This document shows, piece after piece, positions 21,961 to 33,138 of a DNA stretch of 64,000 bases. Source of the stretch: Hypericum androsaemum (taxonomy: Eukaryota; Streptophyta; Magnoliopsida; Malpighiales; Hypericaceae). The notes below the pieces were generated by a model. That model saw nothing but the letters and a program-made list of their open reading frames with translations. It made no database searches and was not told the origin of the DNA. Numbering within the stretch: the first letter of the stretch is position 1; the number at the start of each line of letters is the position of its first letter. Where the stretch lies: positions 3,752,121 through 3,816,120 of the forward strand of contig OZ023197.1 of assembly GCA_963995505.1 (NCBI GenBank), given 5' to 3'. A program made the position numbers and the translations under genes.

Positions 21961-22762
21961 CAGAGAGAGAGGATGATGGAGCCCAGAAGAAGTGCCCTAG
22001 GAGCTTGAAAAGGTGGATTTTTTAGGACAAATGGATATTAAATGGGTACTAAAACGAATGTCAATATACTTTCTAATTTCTATTACATTAATTATCTGTT
22101 GGAACGTCGTACTTTTTTCAAGAGATTGGAAAATATGAGGTTCGTTGCCTACGTGGAACCATCTGAGCCACTGGTAATTTCATAGTGATATTTATATTAA
22201 ACAATAATATTTAAATTATTAATTTTTCAAGAAAATTTATTAGAAATATATAGAAAAAGTGATCTTAATAAAATGTATTAATTATTATATAATTTTATTT
22301 AATAAAATCATAATCATTAAAAATATGAATTACCAAAAATTTCCTTGCGTAGCGAAAAGAACTACTAATGAGTTATTTCACATGTAGAAGAAATTTTCCC
22401 TTCTTGGGCTCTATGCTTTTTTCAATATTATTTTTTACATGCACAAACTTAATCCAAGATCTTAGTAAATTTAAGTTATTTAGTACATGATTCTGATGTC
22501 TAATGATGGCGGCGAAATTTCAAAGATTATGCCTCGTAAAAGGGGTCACAACATTCAATGTGAGAGACTCTGTAGTTCGGTATTAGATTTGGTGTGGTTT
22601 GAGTACGTTTGTTAATGTATGCGGAGATGGATATTACATGATAAATTCTGGCCCGATGTACGGTTTGAAGTGGTAATCCAAGTAGTAAAACATCATATTT
22701 ATTTTAGGAGATATTGCGTTCGAGTTATATGAGATATCATTGTGAGAGGATAACATATCAAT
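21961..22762. other. GRAS upstream region, no gene seen
   Basis: This holds the presumed first noncoding exon and promoter of the GRAS gene (minus strand), then AT-rich spacer. No repeat or gene was recognised. Confidence 0.5.
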
Positions 22763-23717
22763 ATGGCTAGTGTTGCTCACAGCCAGCAAAAGAGGAGACA
22801 GATGGTGCCAAGGTCACCGCTTTGGGCCGAGTTCGAGAAGTTTGTAGGCGAGAATGGGTCATCATGGACCATTGCAAGGCTGAAATTAAAGCGGACACTA
22901 AAAAAATGAGACTTCACTTCTGAAAAATCACAGTAATGTATGCAAGAAAATGATCAGAAAAACGGACTCCTCTCGAACCATCCTTGGATCTGAGTTCAAT
23001 ATGAGCGGGCTTCCGGGTGAGAACACGATGACCACTATGAGGTGCGATAGTGAAACAATCAGAAAGGCCTTGGTGTAGTTGATAATTAGAGTGGAACTGC
23101 CCTTTAGTTTTGTTGCTCATCCTGCAATTATAGACTTCATGTCTGTCGTATGTCCTAAGCTATGGGTCTCCTCACGAATGGACCATGCAATGTGATACGT
23201 TCCTACTGTTTGCAAATAAGAAAGAGAAGATGAAAGAGATTAATTATTTTTCTTTACTACAAATTCTTGGACTTCTAATCAGATAATTAATTATATGTGT
23301 TTGACTGCTCATTTTATTAAAGAGAATTGGGTGTTGCATAAGCGGATAATAAATTTTTGTCCAATTACTTCATATAAAGAAAAAGATATTGGACTAGCTG
23401 TTGATAGATATTTTCTTGATAGGGGACTCGAAAACATCTTTACAATAATTGTTGATGATACTAGTTCGAATGATGTTGATACACGTTGTTCAAAGGAGAA
23501 ATATTGCAACAAGTCAACTAGTATATTGAGATGTGAGATGATGCATATAAAGTGTGTAGCGCATATTGTAAATTTGATTCTGAAAGATGGATCGTTATTG
23601 ATGAATGATTCAGTGTTAAAGATTAAAACAATCTCCGAAGAGGTTAGGAAAATTAAGGAGTGTGAAAAGGCTGAAAATATTGGTAGAGCAGACACCAATA
23701 GGTTAGTTGTTACCTAA
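22763..23717 (+). pseudogene. hAT-family transposase remnant (RICESLEEPER-like)
   Basis: Pieces of a hAT transposase can be read in order across frames. A BED zinc-finger region starts with PLWAEFEKFV near 22818 and continues in another frame as HCKAEIKADTKK near 22870. A segment near 23060-23160 resembles the conserved motif (CR.AL...II..ELPF.FV.H..F..FM). The 23295-23717 frame includes CLTAHFI...W.LHKRIINFCPI and HIKCVAHIVNLI, conserved in the catalytic core. Several frameshifts and stops separate the parts, and the C-terminal dimerisation domain is missing. It is followed by an inverted copy of its own last part and then by copia copy B. Confidence 0.78.
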
Positions 23718-23832
23718 GTGTGTGATCTACCAATATTTTTAGCTTTGACACATTTCTTAATTTCCCTAACCTCTTCGAAGAATATTTTATATGTCTCACA
23801 ACTTCTCTAATCTTCAACACTTAATCATTCAT
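23601..23832. repeat. Inverted repeat of hAT transposase sequence (hairpin-forming)
   Basis: Bases 23601-23690 recur in reverse orientation at 23723-23832, with a spacer of about 32 bp. The outer parts share CTACCAATATTTT, CCTAACCTCTTC and AATCATTCAT. The second arm has an insertion of about 20 bp. A transcript through this would fold into an imperfect hairpin of about 90 bp. Confidence 0.82.
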
Positions 23833-23857
23833 CTTGTAAATTATTTTGCAACCCGCA

Positions 23858-24555
23858 TGTTGGACCTTAGGCCCAATAGGCAATTATTATTGTGCCTAAT
23901 TGGGCCCGGGCCCATTAGGCTCATAAGTTGGGTTAGATGGGCCGGTCAACCCGCGTTGACCGGCCCGAAGCCACGAAAGTGCCACGTCAGCGTGACGTGG
24001 CCCGCCCACATGGCGCCACGTGGCAAAGCTAGGGGTAGCCTTGCCACGTGGCGGACATGTGGTCCAAAGCGCCACGTGGCAAAGCTAGGAGTAGCCTTGC
24101 CACGTGGCGGACATGTGGTCCAAAGCGTCACGTGCCAAAACTAGGGGTAGCCTTGCCACGTGGCAGACACGCGATCTGAAGCGCCATGTGGCGTGCCACG
24201 TAGCGGATGTGTGGCCCAAAATGCCACGTGGCGCATTTTGGTTGTCCGGATTTCCCTATAAAAGGGGAAATCCGGCTGGACCAATTTGAAACTTTTCTCA
24301 CAACCACTCAATAAGTAAGGAAAATTCCGGATTAGTTCCAAAATTTTAATCAGATTTTCAATAAAAGAAATCTCGTGAAAATCGATTACGAATCTGTTCA
24401 AACGTGATCGTAATTCGACCAGCACGAAGAAGTTGTGGACCCGAGCCTGTGGACCTCTTACTTCAACAAGTAAGTGATTTATTATTAACGAATTAGTTTG
24501 TTAATTAAACGGGTTTAAGACATAATTACTCGTTAATTACGTGTCAAAACCGTCA
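23858..24555 (+). repeat. 5' LTR of copia copy B
   Basis: 698 bp from TGTTGG to CCGTCA. It contains the tandem G-box repeats (24015-24182), a TATAAAA box at 24257-24263 inside an 11-bp perfect inverted repeat, and the AATTACGA/TCGTAATT hairpin of the R-U5 region. It is 45 bp longer than its 3' partner, mainly because of extra tandem units. Confidence 0.95.
24015..24182 (+). repeat. Three 56-bp tandem repeats with G-box palindromes in the LTR
   Basis: Units at 24015-24070, 24071-24126 and 24127-24182. Each holds two CACGTG cores, usually as GCCACGTGGC. About seven cores occur in this LTR. The 3' LTR of the same element keeps only about two units. CACGTG is the binding core of plant bZIP and bHLH factors (light, ABA and stress responses). 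Confidence 0.9.
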
Positions 24556-24557
24556 AT

Positions 24558-24569
24558 TGGTATCAGAGC
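24558..24569 (+). promoter_or_regulatory. Primer binding site (initiator tRNA-Met), copy B
   Basis: TGGTATCAGAGC starts two bases after the 5' LTR. It is complementary to the 3' end of plant initiator tRNA-Met, the usual primer of Ty1-copia elements. Confidence 0.9.
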
Positions 24570-25705
24570 CTGGTTGAAACCATGTTTTGATGATAATATG
24601 ATGTTTTAATTCAAGTAATTATGTGATTTATTGAGTTAAAAAATCATATTAATTATGATTTTATGGAAAATCATAATTTGTTGGACTTTAATGTAATTAA
24701 TTTAGAATCAGCGGGACTAAATTAAATTTTGCCTAACCACGCGGGCAAATTCGCGCATGCGCAAAACCTTAAGGTACCAATCTGAAATTTGACCACTTAC
24801 GTGGCACCTGCGTGTCATGGACTTCGGTGCAATTTTTGGAAAACTTGGGGATTAATTGGAAATTTTCCCAAAAATCCCCAAATCCAAATAAACCTTAATC
24901 GGGCGATTTGGGCGATTTCGCCTGAAATCGAATTCCGTCGATTTCGTCAGAAATCCGACGATTTCGACGCCGTAGATCGACGATAGTCGATTCTCCGGCT
25001 TCTCTCCGACGTCCCGATACCACATTTGTGGATCGACGTCGCCGGAATCGCGAGATCGAGGACGACGACGACGGAGAGACGCGGAACGGAGAAGACGTCC
25101 GCGACGGAGAACGGCTGGACGACGGCCCGCGAGGCCGCTACGGCCGTGCTCTCGAGGCCGAGACGAGTCGATTGCGACCGGTCTCGGCCCTTAGTTCGCC
25201 GCCGTTACGCGGCGGTCGTGGAGAGGAGCGGCGGCCGAATTTTCGCCTTCGCAGTCGAGGAGAGAGAAAATCAGAGGGGAAAATATGCGAGGGGCAAAAT
25301 CGTAATATCACGATTTTTCCCAAAAATATTTATACTCAGGTCAAGAAAATCAAAAAACCAGACGGATTGGCCTGATTTATTGGTTCGACCCAACCCGATT
25401 TACGGTCAATTTTGACTTAAAAATTGGGTTTTTTTCTCTTTTAATTAGATAAAATCAGTTTTTATTCAATTAAAATCCAATAAATTGATAAAAATTTTGA
25501 GAAATTTTTCTCAATTAGGTTTATTAAAATTATATTTTAATAAACTTAAAAATATTTTGGAACGAGTTCCGAGATATGTAAAAGTTAAACACATAAATTG
25601 ATCCATAGTATGATCATCAAAAGATTGGAAAATGAGTTTTTCAATCCTTTTTTGGGAAAATATGAGTATTAACCCGAAATTGAATTGCAATTGTTGCAAG
25701 ATTTG
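24570..25705 (+). other. Leader of copia copy B with GC-rich core
   Basis: About 1.1 kb of sequence before the extra ORF. 24900-25260 is GC-rich and CG-rich (many GACG and TCGACG motifs), unlike the AT-rich rest. Overlapping open frames here (25026-25415 on +) encode arginine-rich peptides. A similar but diverged frame occurs in copy C (50830-51186). Coding status is uncertain. Confidence 0.6.
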
Positions 25706-26287
25706 ATGGCTACTGGAGACAGGTATCTGAACTTCTGTGCAACAGAACTTCGACAGAAGATTCTGAAGCGCCGTTTACCGCTGCGTGTGCCTAAGGATGA
25801 CATGTATGTTATCGTCGAGCACATTGAGGCTGTTCACCGGGAGATGCAAGAGTGCATCTGGTCCGGAGGTTACGATCATTGAGAGGACTGGCCCTCTATG
25901 TTTCGAGACCTCCTGGTCACGATGAAAATTCGAGAAGATATGAGTGTCTTCTCGGCACCCGAGTTCAATACCCATAGAGATGCTCTCTATGGTCTGATCC
26001 ATTATCTTGAGGATAAGGGTCTTCGCAGAGAAATGATACCTTCTCCTGTTCTGGAGCTACGAAGCAGTTTGATTTTGAACCGCTACCTCGCTAAGGATTA
26101 CTATTATAGTTTTCCTCCGCTCCTGATCATCTGGATCATGGATTCAATTCCAGTTCCGGAAAGTACCCCGGAACTTCTCGTCGGATCGTCCTCGTACCCG
26201 GCTCCCACCGGATCGTCCTCGGACCCGGATCCAGATATGTATCTGGATTCTCCTACCGGATTGCCTGGACATCCGATCCCTATGTGA
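25706..26287 (+). pseudogene. Extra ORF upstream of gag, copy B (broken)
   Basis: Counterpart of the 193-codon frame of copy C (51591-52172). It begins MATGDRYLNFCATELRQ and ends GLPGHPIPM then TGA at 26285-26287. One in-frame TGA at 25880-25882 interrupts it where C has a GGA codon. The second half is open from 25898. Compared with C, runs of third-position changes occur without amino-acid change, for example in the YGLIHYL and PSPVLEL segments. No known domain was recognised. Confidence 0.8.
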
Positions 26288-26639
26288 TTATATGTTTAAC
26301 TGTCCCCATATACATATGTTGTTTTTGGGGGACTTTTGTACAATAGGTTGAGACCTTGTCTGAGGTTTTGTACATGTGTGTATAAGCTCAGAATGTACAA
26401 AAGCATGTAATTAAATAAAACTGTTTGTTTACTTACTTCCACTTGAATTTACTATCGATAAACTTTAAACGGTTGAAGTTTAAGATTAATACTTGAATGG
26501 TGAGGGGAAGCATGCTCGCGACCCACTTCGATTTTGAGATTAATCAAGAACTCCATATCGTTAATGAGTGATTAGTAAATTGAATCATATTGCCAAATCA
26601 AATTTCTAATATGTTCTCATATTAAAAATCCCTATAGAG

Positions 26640-29600
26640 ATGTCAGTCGCTTCTAGATCCATCATAGCTGAGCTAAACCGTGAGTTAAAACTCAACGGTG
26701 AAAACTATGACAATTGGAGTATGAAAATCCAATATGTGCTTGAGGAACAAGAGGTTCTGGAGCACATACATGTCATAATGGATGAGGCTGAAGAAGACAC
26801 AACTGCTCAACATAAGCGAGATAAGGAAGCTTATGTTATTTGGAAGAGAAAAAATACTACTGCTCGATTGATCTTGTTGAGTTCAATGATGGATGATATC
26901 ACCAGACAATTTCGCGTGCATGACAACGCGAAAGAGTTATGAGATGCTCTCAAACTGAAATTCGGAAAGCTTTCAGTGTCGAAGCTGCGTGCTTTGACCA
27001 TAAGGTTTGACACCTTTAAAAAGCGTCCGGAGGTTCCTATGAGGAAACACTTGAGAGTGATGTCCAATATGATCAGTGAACTGGCAGAGGCTGGTCAGAT
27101 ACTCAGCAACGAGCAGCAGATTCAAGCTGTCATCCGTTCTCTACCACCAAGTTGGGAACAGATGAAGATGAATCCGATCATTTGGTAACATTTGATGATG
27201 TTGCCAGACACCTTGAGCTGGAGGAAGATCGCCTCCTAGCTATGAAATCCCACCCTGAAGCCCATTCGATTTGTTCGACTGGGAGTGGTGGGAAAAAGAA
27301 GAAAGGTAAAGGGAAAGGTAAGTGTAAACAAACTCCAAAGGCTGAAAACCATGGAACCAAATTGGATGGCTCCAAGGCTAAAAAGAACAAGCGGTTTAAC
27401 ATTTCAAAAGTGAAATGTTTTAACTGTCAACAGAAGGGACATTTTGCAAAAAATTGCAAAATACCCAAGCAGGTACATCTAAACTCAAGTGTGAGTAAAT
27501 TGTATGTATCCTCTTGTACCCTTCTAACTGAATCACATTCTATGTGGGTGATTGATTCAGGAGCGACAGACCATATAGCTAGAGACCGTGGTTCGTTTGT
27601 TGAGTACAGGCGGTTGCCGGCTGGAGCAAAAACTATTTTTGTCGGTAACAACTCGTGCGTGGATGTGAAAGGCATGGGCACTTGTAGATTACACCTTCGT
27701 GGTGGTCGTGCCCTTCTTTTACATGACGTGTTGTTTGCTCCAGACATACGAAGGAACCTGATCTCAGTTTCGGCCTTAATGTCTTTAGGTTTTCGGTTGT
27801 CGTTTGAGAACGACACCGTTAGATTATTTTTGGATGATGCCTATTTTGGCCTTGGATATATATCGGAAGGTTTTTTTGATTCTGGATATTGATCCTTGTG
27901 AAAGTTTTTCCTTTGTCACTAGTTCAAACTCATCAGAGGATGATATTAAACTATGGCATTCTAGACTTGGCCATATCGGTCAGGATCGTTTAAACCGTCT
28001 AGCTAAGGCAGGACTGTTGGGCAATATAGAGAAATCTATATTACCTAGTTGCGTATCCTGTCTAGAAGGGAAAAGTACTAGAAAATCTTTCGGTACTTGG
28101 GCTAGAGCCAAATTTCTACTACAATTAGTCCATTCTAACATCTGTGGTCCAATGAACGTGAGGGCAAGGCATGGAGCATATTACTTCATCACCTTTAGTG
28201 ACGACTATACTAGATATGGTCTGATATACCTGATTTCTCACAAGTCTGAAGCCTTAAACTGCTTCATGACATACATGAGTTTTGTTGAGAATCAGAAGGA
28301 CAGAAAGATAAAGGCCTTACGAACTGATCGTGGCCGTGAATATCTTTCTGATGAGTTCAAAGCTCTATGCATTGAAAAAAGAATTGAACATCAGTTGTTT
28401 ATTCCTTATACACCACAGCAAAACGGAGTTGCTAAAAGAAGGAAGAGAACCCTTCTTGATATGGTTAGATCAATGATGGCAGAGGCAAGTTTGCCTATAT
28501 CATTCTATGGAGATGCGCTCCTGACTGCCGCATATGTTCTAAACCGTGTTCCCTCTAAGTCTGTTACAGCCACTCCTTACGAAATGTGGACAGATCGGAA
28601 GCCCGATTTATCCTATTTTAAGCCATGGGGGTGTGCGTCCTATGCCCATTCTACCTCAAGTACTTTCGATAAATTAGGACCAAGAGGTAGAAAAAGTATC
28701 TTTATAAGATACCCTGAGGTATCTAAAGGGTATGTGTTCGTGGGTGAACTGGACAATGGGCAAGTAACAGAATTTGAATCACGCGATGTCACATTTTTGG
28801 AAAATGAATTTCCAAAATTGGGAGAGGTTAGTAATGACCTTACCCTTTATGAGACAAATGAACCAGAATCATCTGGATCACTTCTTCCGAGTGGGAGAAT
28901 TGAGGAGGAAGATAGAGATTTTTCAACTCAAAATGATCCGGAAGGTCGTGATCTGAGTCCTGAAAGGGAGGTAATTTCTTATTCCAGTGGGAGTACGGTA
29001 TTTCCACCCAGTGGGAGTGCGATTCCTGGATATGATGAATATATGAGAGATATTTATCAAAACCGAGAATACCGTAGGTCCAGCAGAACTAGCATACCAC
29101 GCCGACGATTTGACATCGAAGGCGAGGCTAATGCGTTCTTGGTATCACTAAAGAAATTTGGTGGTCCAAGTGAAATTATTCTGGCCATCCTGCAGGATGA
29201 AGATGAACCTAAAAATGTATCTGGAGCATTGTCATCTCCAAAACGTGATGAATGGATGAATGCAATGGATGAAGAAATGTCTTCTACGATCAAAAACCAG
29301 GTTTGGGATCTGGTTGACCTACCTAAGGGGCGTAGGGCAATTGGGAATAAGTGGATTCTCAAAATCAAGCGCAATGCAGATGGCAGTATCGAAAGATACA
29401 AAGCGCGTTTGGTTGCCCAAGGGTTTAAACAACAGGCTGGGATAGACTATGAGGAGACTTTTGCACCTGTTGTTAGATTTACGTCAATTAGGGTCATTTT
29501 AGCTATGGTTGCTAACATGAATTTAGAATTACATCAAATGGATGTAAAGACTGCTTTTCTCCACGGAGAACTGGATGAAGAAATCTATATGATTCAGCCT

Positions 29601-30746
29601 GAGGGCTACATTCAAAAAGGCTGCGAACACAAAGTTTGCAAATTGAATAGATCAATTTATGGCCTTAAGCAGTCGTCTAGACAGTGGTATATTCGCTTTC
29701 ATAATACATCATGCAGCATGATTTTATAATGATAGACGAAGATCACTGTGTGTATGTTAAGCGATCAGGAAAGAAGTTTGTTATCATCACCTTGTATGTT
29801 GATGACATACTTTTAGCTGGAAATGACATGGGATTTCTTGTCAAAATCAAAGATTGGTTATCTTCCAACTTTGAAATGAAAGACATGGGTGAAGCGGATT
29901 ACATACTTGGAGTTAAGATTTCGAGAAATCGTTCGAAAAAAATAGTGTCTCTTTCACAAGAGACATATATTCGCAAAGTAGTAACCCAAAGTATGTCCCA
30001 TTGGTTAAAGGTCATAATTTGTGTAAGGACATGTGCCCAAAAATAGCTAAACAACGTAGGGACATGGAGAAGATTCCTTATGCCAATGCAGTTGGATGCC
30101 TGATGTACGCAATATTGTGTACTAGACCTGACATTTGCTATGCTGTTGGGATAGCAAGTAGATATCAGTCTGATCCAGGCAGTGCTCACTGGAAGGCTGT
30201 CAAAGGGATTTTGAAATATTTGAATACTACTGCAGAATACTCCTTGTGCTATCAAGGCCGTGACCTGATATTGAGTGGCTATACTGATGCTGATTAGGGA
30301 GGTGATGTGGATAAGAAAAAGTCTACATCTGGATTTATTTTCTTGTTGAACGGGGGTGCTGTCTCATGGAGCAGTAAGAAGCAAACATGTGTATCCTGTC
30401 AACAATGGAAGCAGAATATGTAGCTTCAGGTCATGCTGCACAAGAAGCGGTATGGTTGAAGAGATTCTTAAGCCATCTCTCCCTGATCAACTCGACGGAA
30501 CCAGTGAGTCTATTCTGCGACAACCAGGCAGCTATAGCATATGCTAAGGATCCTAGATTCCATAGCAGGGCTAAGCATATAGATATTAAATTTCACTTTG
30601 TGAGAAATTTAATAAAATATAAAGAACTGTGTATGAAACACATATCTACACGAGATATGGCCGCAGATCCAATGACTAAAGCATTACCTCGAGAAGTGTT
30701 CGAAAAACATGTTAAGTCACTGGGTTTACGACGGTTTCATTTGTAA
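26640..30746 (+). pseudogene. Copia gag-pol polyprotein, copy B (broken by several lesions)
   Basis: It would encode gag, protease, integrase, reverse transcriptase and RNase H in copia order. Visible sites are the zinc knuckle CX2CX4HX4C at 27416-27457, protease DSGATDH at 27554-27574, integrase HSRLGH...C..C and catalytic DD35E region (27950-28700), reverse transcriptase YVDDI at 29795-29809, and RNase H with ending GLRRFHL. Lesions: TGA at 26940-26942 replacing TGG; a small deletion near 27170; an extra T in the T run near 27875; a one-base loss near 29708; a 25-bp deletion near 29985 between AGTA repeats; TAG at 30295-30297 replacing TGG; and a one-base loss near 30394. 27804-29729 remains open for 641 codons. 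The element cannot move on its own. Confidence 0.93.
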
Positions 30747-31680
30747 TCCAATTAGTTGGAATAAAGGAATTTTTATTTGGCAATATGAGTTAAATGTGAA
30801 ACATGTCGGACAGAGAAGTAGCTCACTCACACGGGTGTTTACCTCAGTGGGAGTTAAGAAGTTGATTCCTAGATGAGATGAGGCAGTTATTGGACATATA
30901 TAAGTGCATGTCCTATGACGGAATGCCGTCTTGCTTAAGAGCAAGTTTCCTTATGGGATGCAGCAATAAGTTGCTGCATTTGGATTTTCTACAATCCATA
31001 TGATAAGATATAAGTGGAACTTATCATACTGTCTATCCTATTAGCCTAGAGTTAAGCTAAGGCTGATACTCTAGTATGGTGTTAAATGACATGTGTTCCT
31101 TTAAAAAGGAATATACACCATAACACGTGATCAGTATCATGTGTGCTACTCGACCACTGGATGGGATTAAAATGTTGAGTGATTTCACAATCCCTGGTGT
31201 GAGACCAATTTTCGAGAATTGTGATTCCCGAAACCTACCCTTAAGATCCTAAACGTATTCTGGAAGTATGATCCAGTGCTGCTAGCTTGGAAAGTTCATG
31301 AAAAAGTTATGGCATAGCGATTCGACCTGGCAGGGCTGACAGGAAAAGCAGGCTGTATCATTATGAAAGGAATATAGTTAAGGGAGAAGGAACTCTGTTC
31401 ATCACATTCTGAGTTTCGTGGTTCAGGTGCACCAATTGTATTGAAAAGTACAATAGTGAACCCGAATATAATTGTTTGAAATCACTGATGTGAACAATGG
31501 AATGTGACATGAGTCCTGGGGTAATAGCATACATTATACAAGAAGGTTGTCGAGATGCTACTATTCAAGTAGCCTGAGTGTCTGTGCTCTTGAATTTGGC
31601 CTAACATACTCGAAGTGTGCTGGTCGCACGAAATCCTTTGAAGAAATCTGATAACTGTTGATCAAGGTCAATAATAATTG
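30747..31680 (+). other. Conserved 3' noncoding region of copia copy B
   Basis: About 930 bp between the RNase H stop and the polypurine tract, conserved in all three copies although it lacks a long sense ORF. It holds local inverted repeats such as TTCCTTTAAAAAGGAA near 31098. Copy A lacks about 80 bp of it and copy C about 25 bp. An antisense frame of 60-70 codons (30726-30944) is shared by the copies but has no domain. Confidence 0.75.
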
Positions 31681-31689
31681 AGTGGGAGA
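31681..31689 (+). promoter_or_regulatory. Polypurine tract, copy B
   Basis: AGTGGGAGA immediately before the 3' LTR. Confidence 0.85.
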
Positions 31690-32342
31690 TGTTGGATCTT
31701 GGGCCCAATAGGCAATTATTATTGTGCCTAATTGGGCCCGGGCCCATTAGGCCCATAAGTTGGGTGAATGGACCGGTCAACCCGCGTTGACCGGCCCGAA
31801 GCCACGCAAGCGCCACGTCAGCGTGATGTGGCGCTGACATCACATGTGGTAGCCCACGTGGCGCGACCACATGGCGCCACGGGGCACCACGTGGCAAAGC
31901 TAGGGGTAGCCTTGCCACGTGGCGGACATGTGGTCCAAAACGCCACGTGGCAAAGCTAGGAGTAGCCTTGCCACATGGCGTGCCACGTGGCGGACGTGTG
32001 GCCCAAAATGCCACGTGGCGCATTTTGGTTGTCCGGATTTCCCTATAAAAGGGGAAATCCGGCTGGACCAATTTGAAACTTTTCCCACAACCACTCAATA
32101 AGAAAGGAAAATTCCGGATTAGTTCCAGAATTTTAATCAGATTTTCAATAAAGAAAATCTCGTGAAAATCGATTACGAATCCGTTCAAACGTGATCGTAA
32201 TTCGACCAGCACGAAGAAGTTATGGACCCGAGCCTGTGGACCTCTTACTTCAACAAGTAAGTGATTTATTATTAACGAATTAGTTTGTTAATTAAACAGG
32301 TTTAATACATAATTACTCGTTAATTACGCGTCAAAACCATCA
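31690..32342 (+). repeat. 3' LTR of copia copy B
   Basis: 653 bp from TGTTGG to CCATCA. It carries two G-box repeat units in place of three, and the same 30-base TATA palindrome at 32033-32062. Confidence 0.95.
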
Positions 32343-33133
32343 CCGCACATAAGCGATGGATATATTTTTTTAAATAGAAAAGTCGTCTGACAAAAATTTC
32401 CTAATATTTTGCAAACTACAAAATGTATAGTTTTTAAAAGGAGTATTTTACTTAATTCAATTTCATATAAAGCTTGTAATTTACGAAAGAAACAATTCAT
32501 AGTGCTAGATGGACCAAATCACATGAAGTCACCCATGACCCACCCAATTTCTTTCCTATAACTGACGAAACTCGTAATTTCTTTCCGAAAATAAAAAAAG
32601 TCCACCGACTCGATCTGTGATGAACAAACTTAAAGCTATCGATTCCAAACCTCCACCTATTGCGACTTTTTCCTATAATTTTATACTATCTGCCCTCATA
32701 TTTATAGATAACAATTAATTATAATAAAGTACCATCAGATAATATAAAGAGATCAATCTTTCTAATAATATATCTGCTTCATTCAATAAAGTTTGAAATC
32801 AAAATTTTTTTAATATCTGATCCCTTACCTGTTTTAAAAAGCGCCAGTCGTTTTCATCAAAACTTGAGAAACGATCGGACCAAAAATGAAAAAAAATCTG
32901 GATTGCTTGTCGGTCCGTTTAAAAAATCAATACATATTGATAAATTTAAAATTTTTTGATTAAATTAACAGAAATAATGCGTAACGAATCATGACATAAG
33001 TGGAATAAACAAAGACCAAAGTTGAGTTGAAACAGCCCATCGACAGATTGATCAATTAGGACTAGCCACGTGAAATGCACGTGTTCTTCTTAGCAAACAC
33101 TTTGCTTGTACAAACGTCATCCTCCCCCAACAA
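32343..33133. repeat. Repeat module R, copy 1
   Basis: About 790 bp that recurs at 34804-35602 in the same orientation with roughly 90% identity by eye. It starts at (CAAC)CCGCACATAAG and ends at CCCCCAACAAA. It contains two CACGTG cores close together (CCACGTGAAATGCACGTG at 33066-33083). Copia copy B inserted at its left edge. No coding potential was recognised. Confidence 0.85.
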
Positions 33134-33138
33134 ATGGG

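Larger units (their letters stand above)
23858..32342 (+). mobile_element. Ty1-copia retrotransposon, copy B, complete with target duplication
   Basis: The 8485-bp element has both LTRs and is bounded by CCGCA at 23853-23857 and 32343-32347, a 5-bp target duplication. In order it holds the 5' LTR, a primer binding site matching initiator tRNA-Met, a leader of about 1.1 kb, the extra ORF, gag-pol, a conserved noncoding region of about 930 bp, the polypurine tract and the 3' LTR. It is structurally complete but its genes are broken. The LTRs differ by point changes and repeat number, so the insertion is not recent. Confidence 0.96.

Noticed and set aside
24015..24182. CRISPR-like array of regularly spaced repeats
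   Set aside because: The units are contiguous tandem repeats without unique spacers in a plant LTR.
24556..24572. tRNA-like sequence TTGGTATCAGAGCC
   Set aside because: It is a retrotransposon primer binding site, not a tRNA gene; no cloverleaf surrounds it.
30726..30944. Antisense ORF shared by all three copia copies
   Set aside because: About 60-70 codons, conserved only as far as the DNA is; no domain or start context supports translation.
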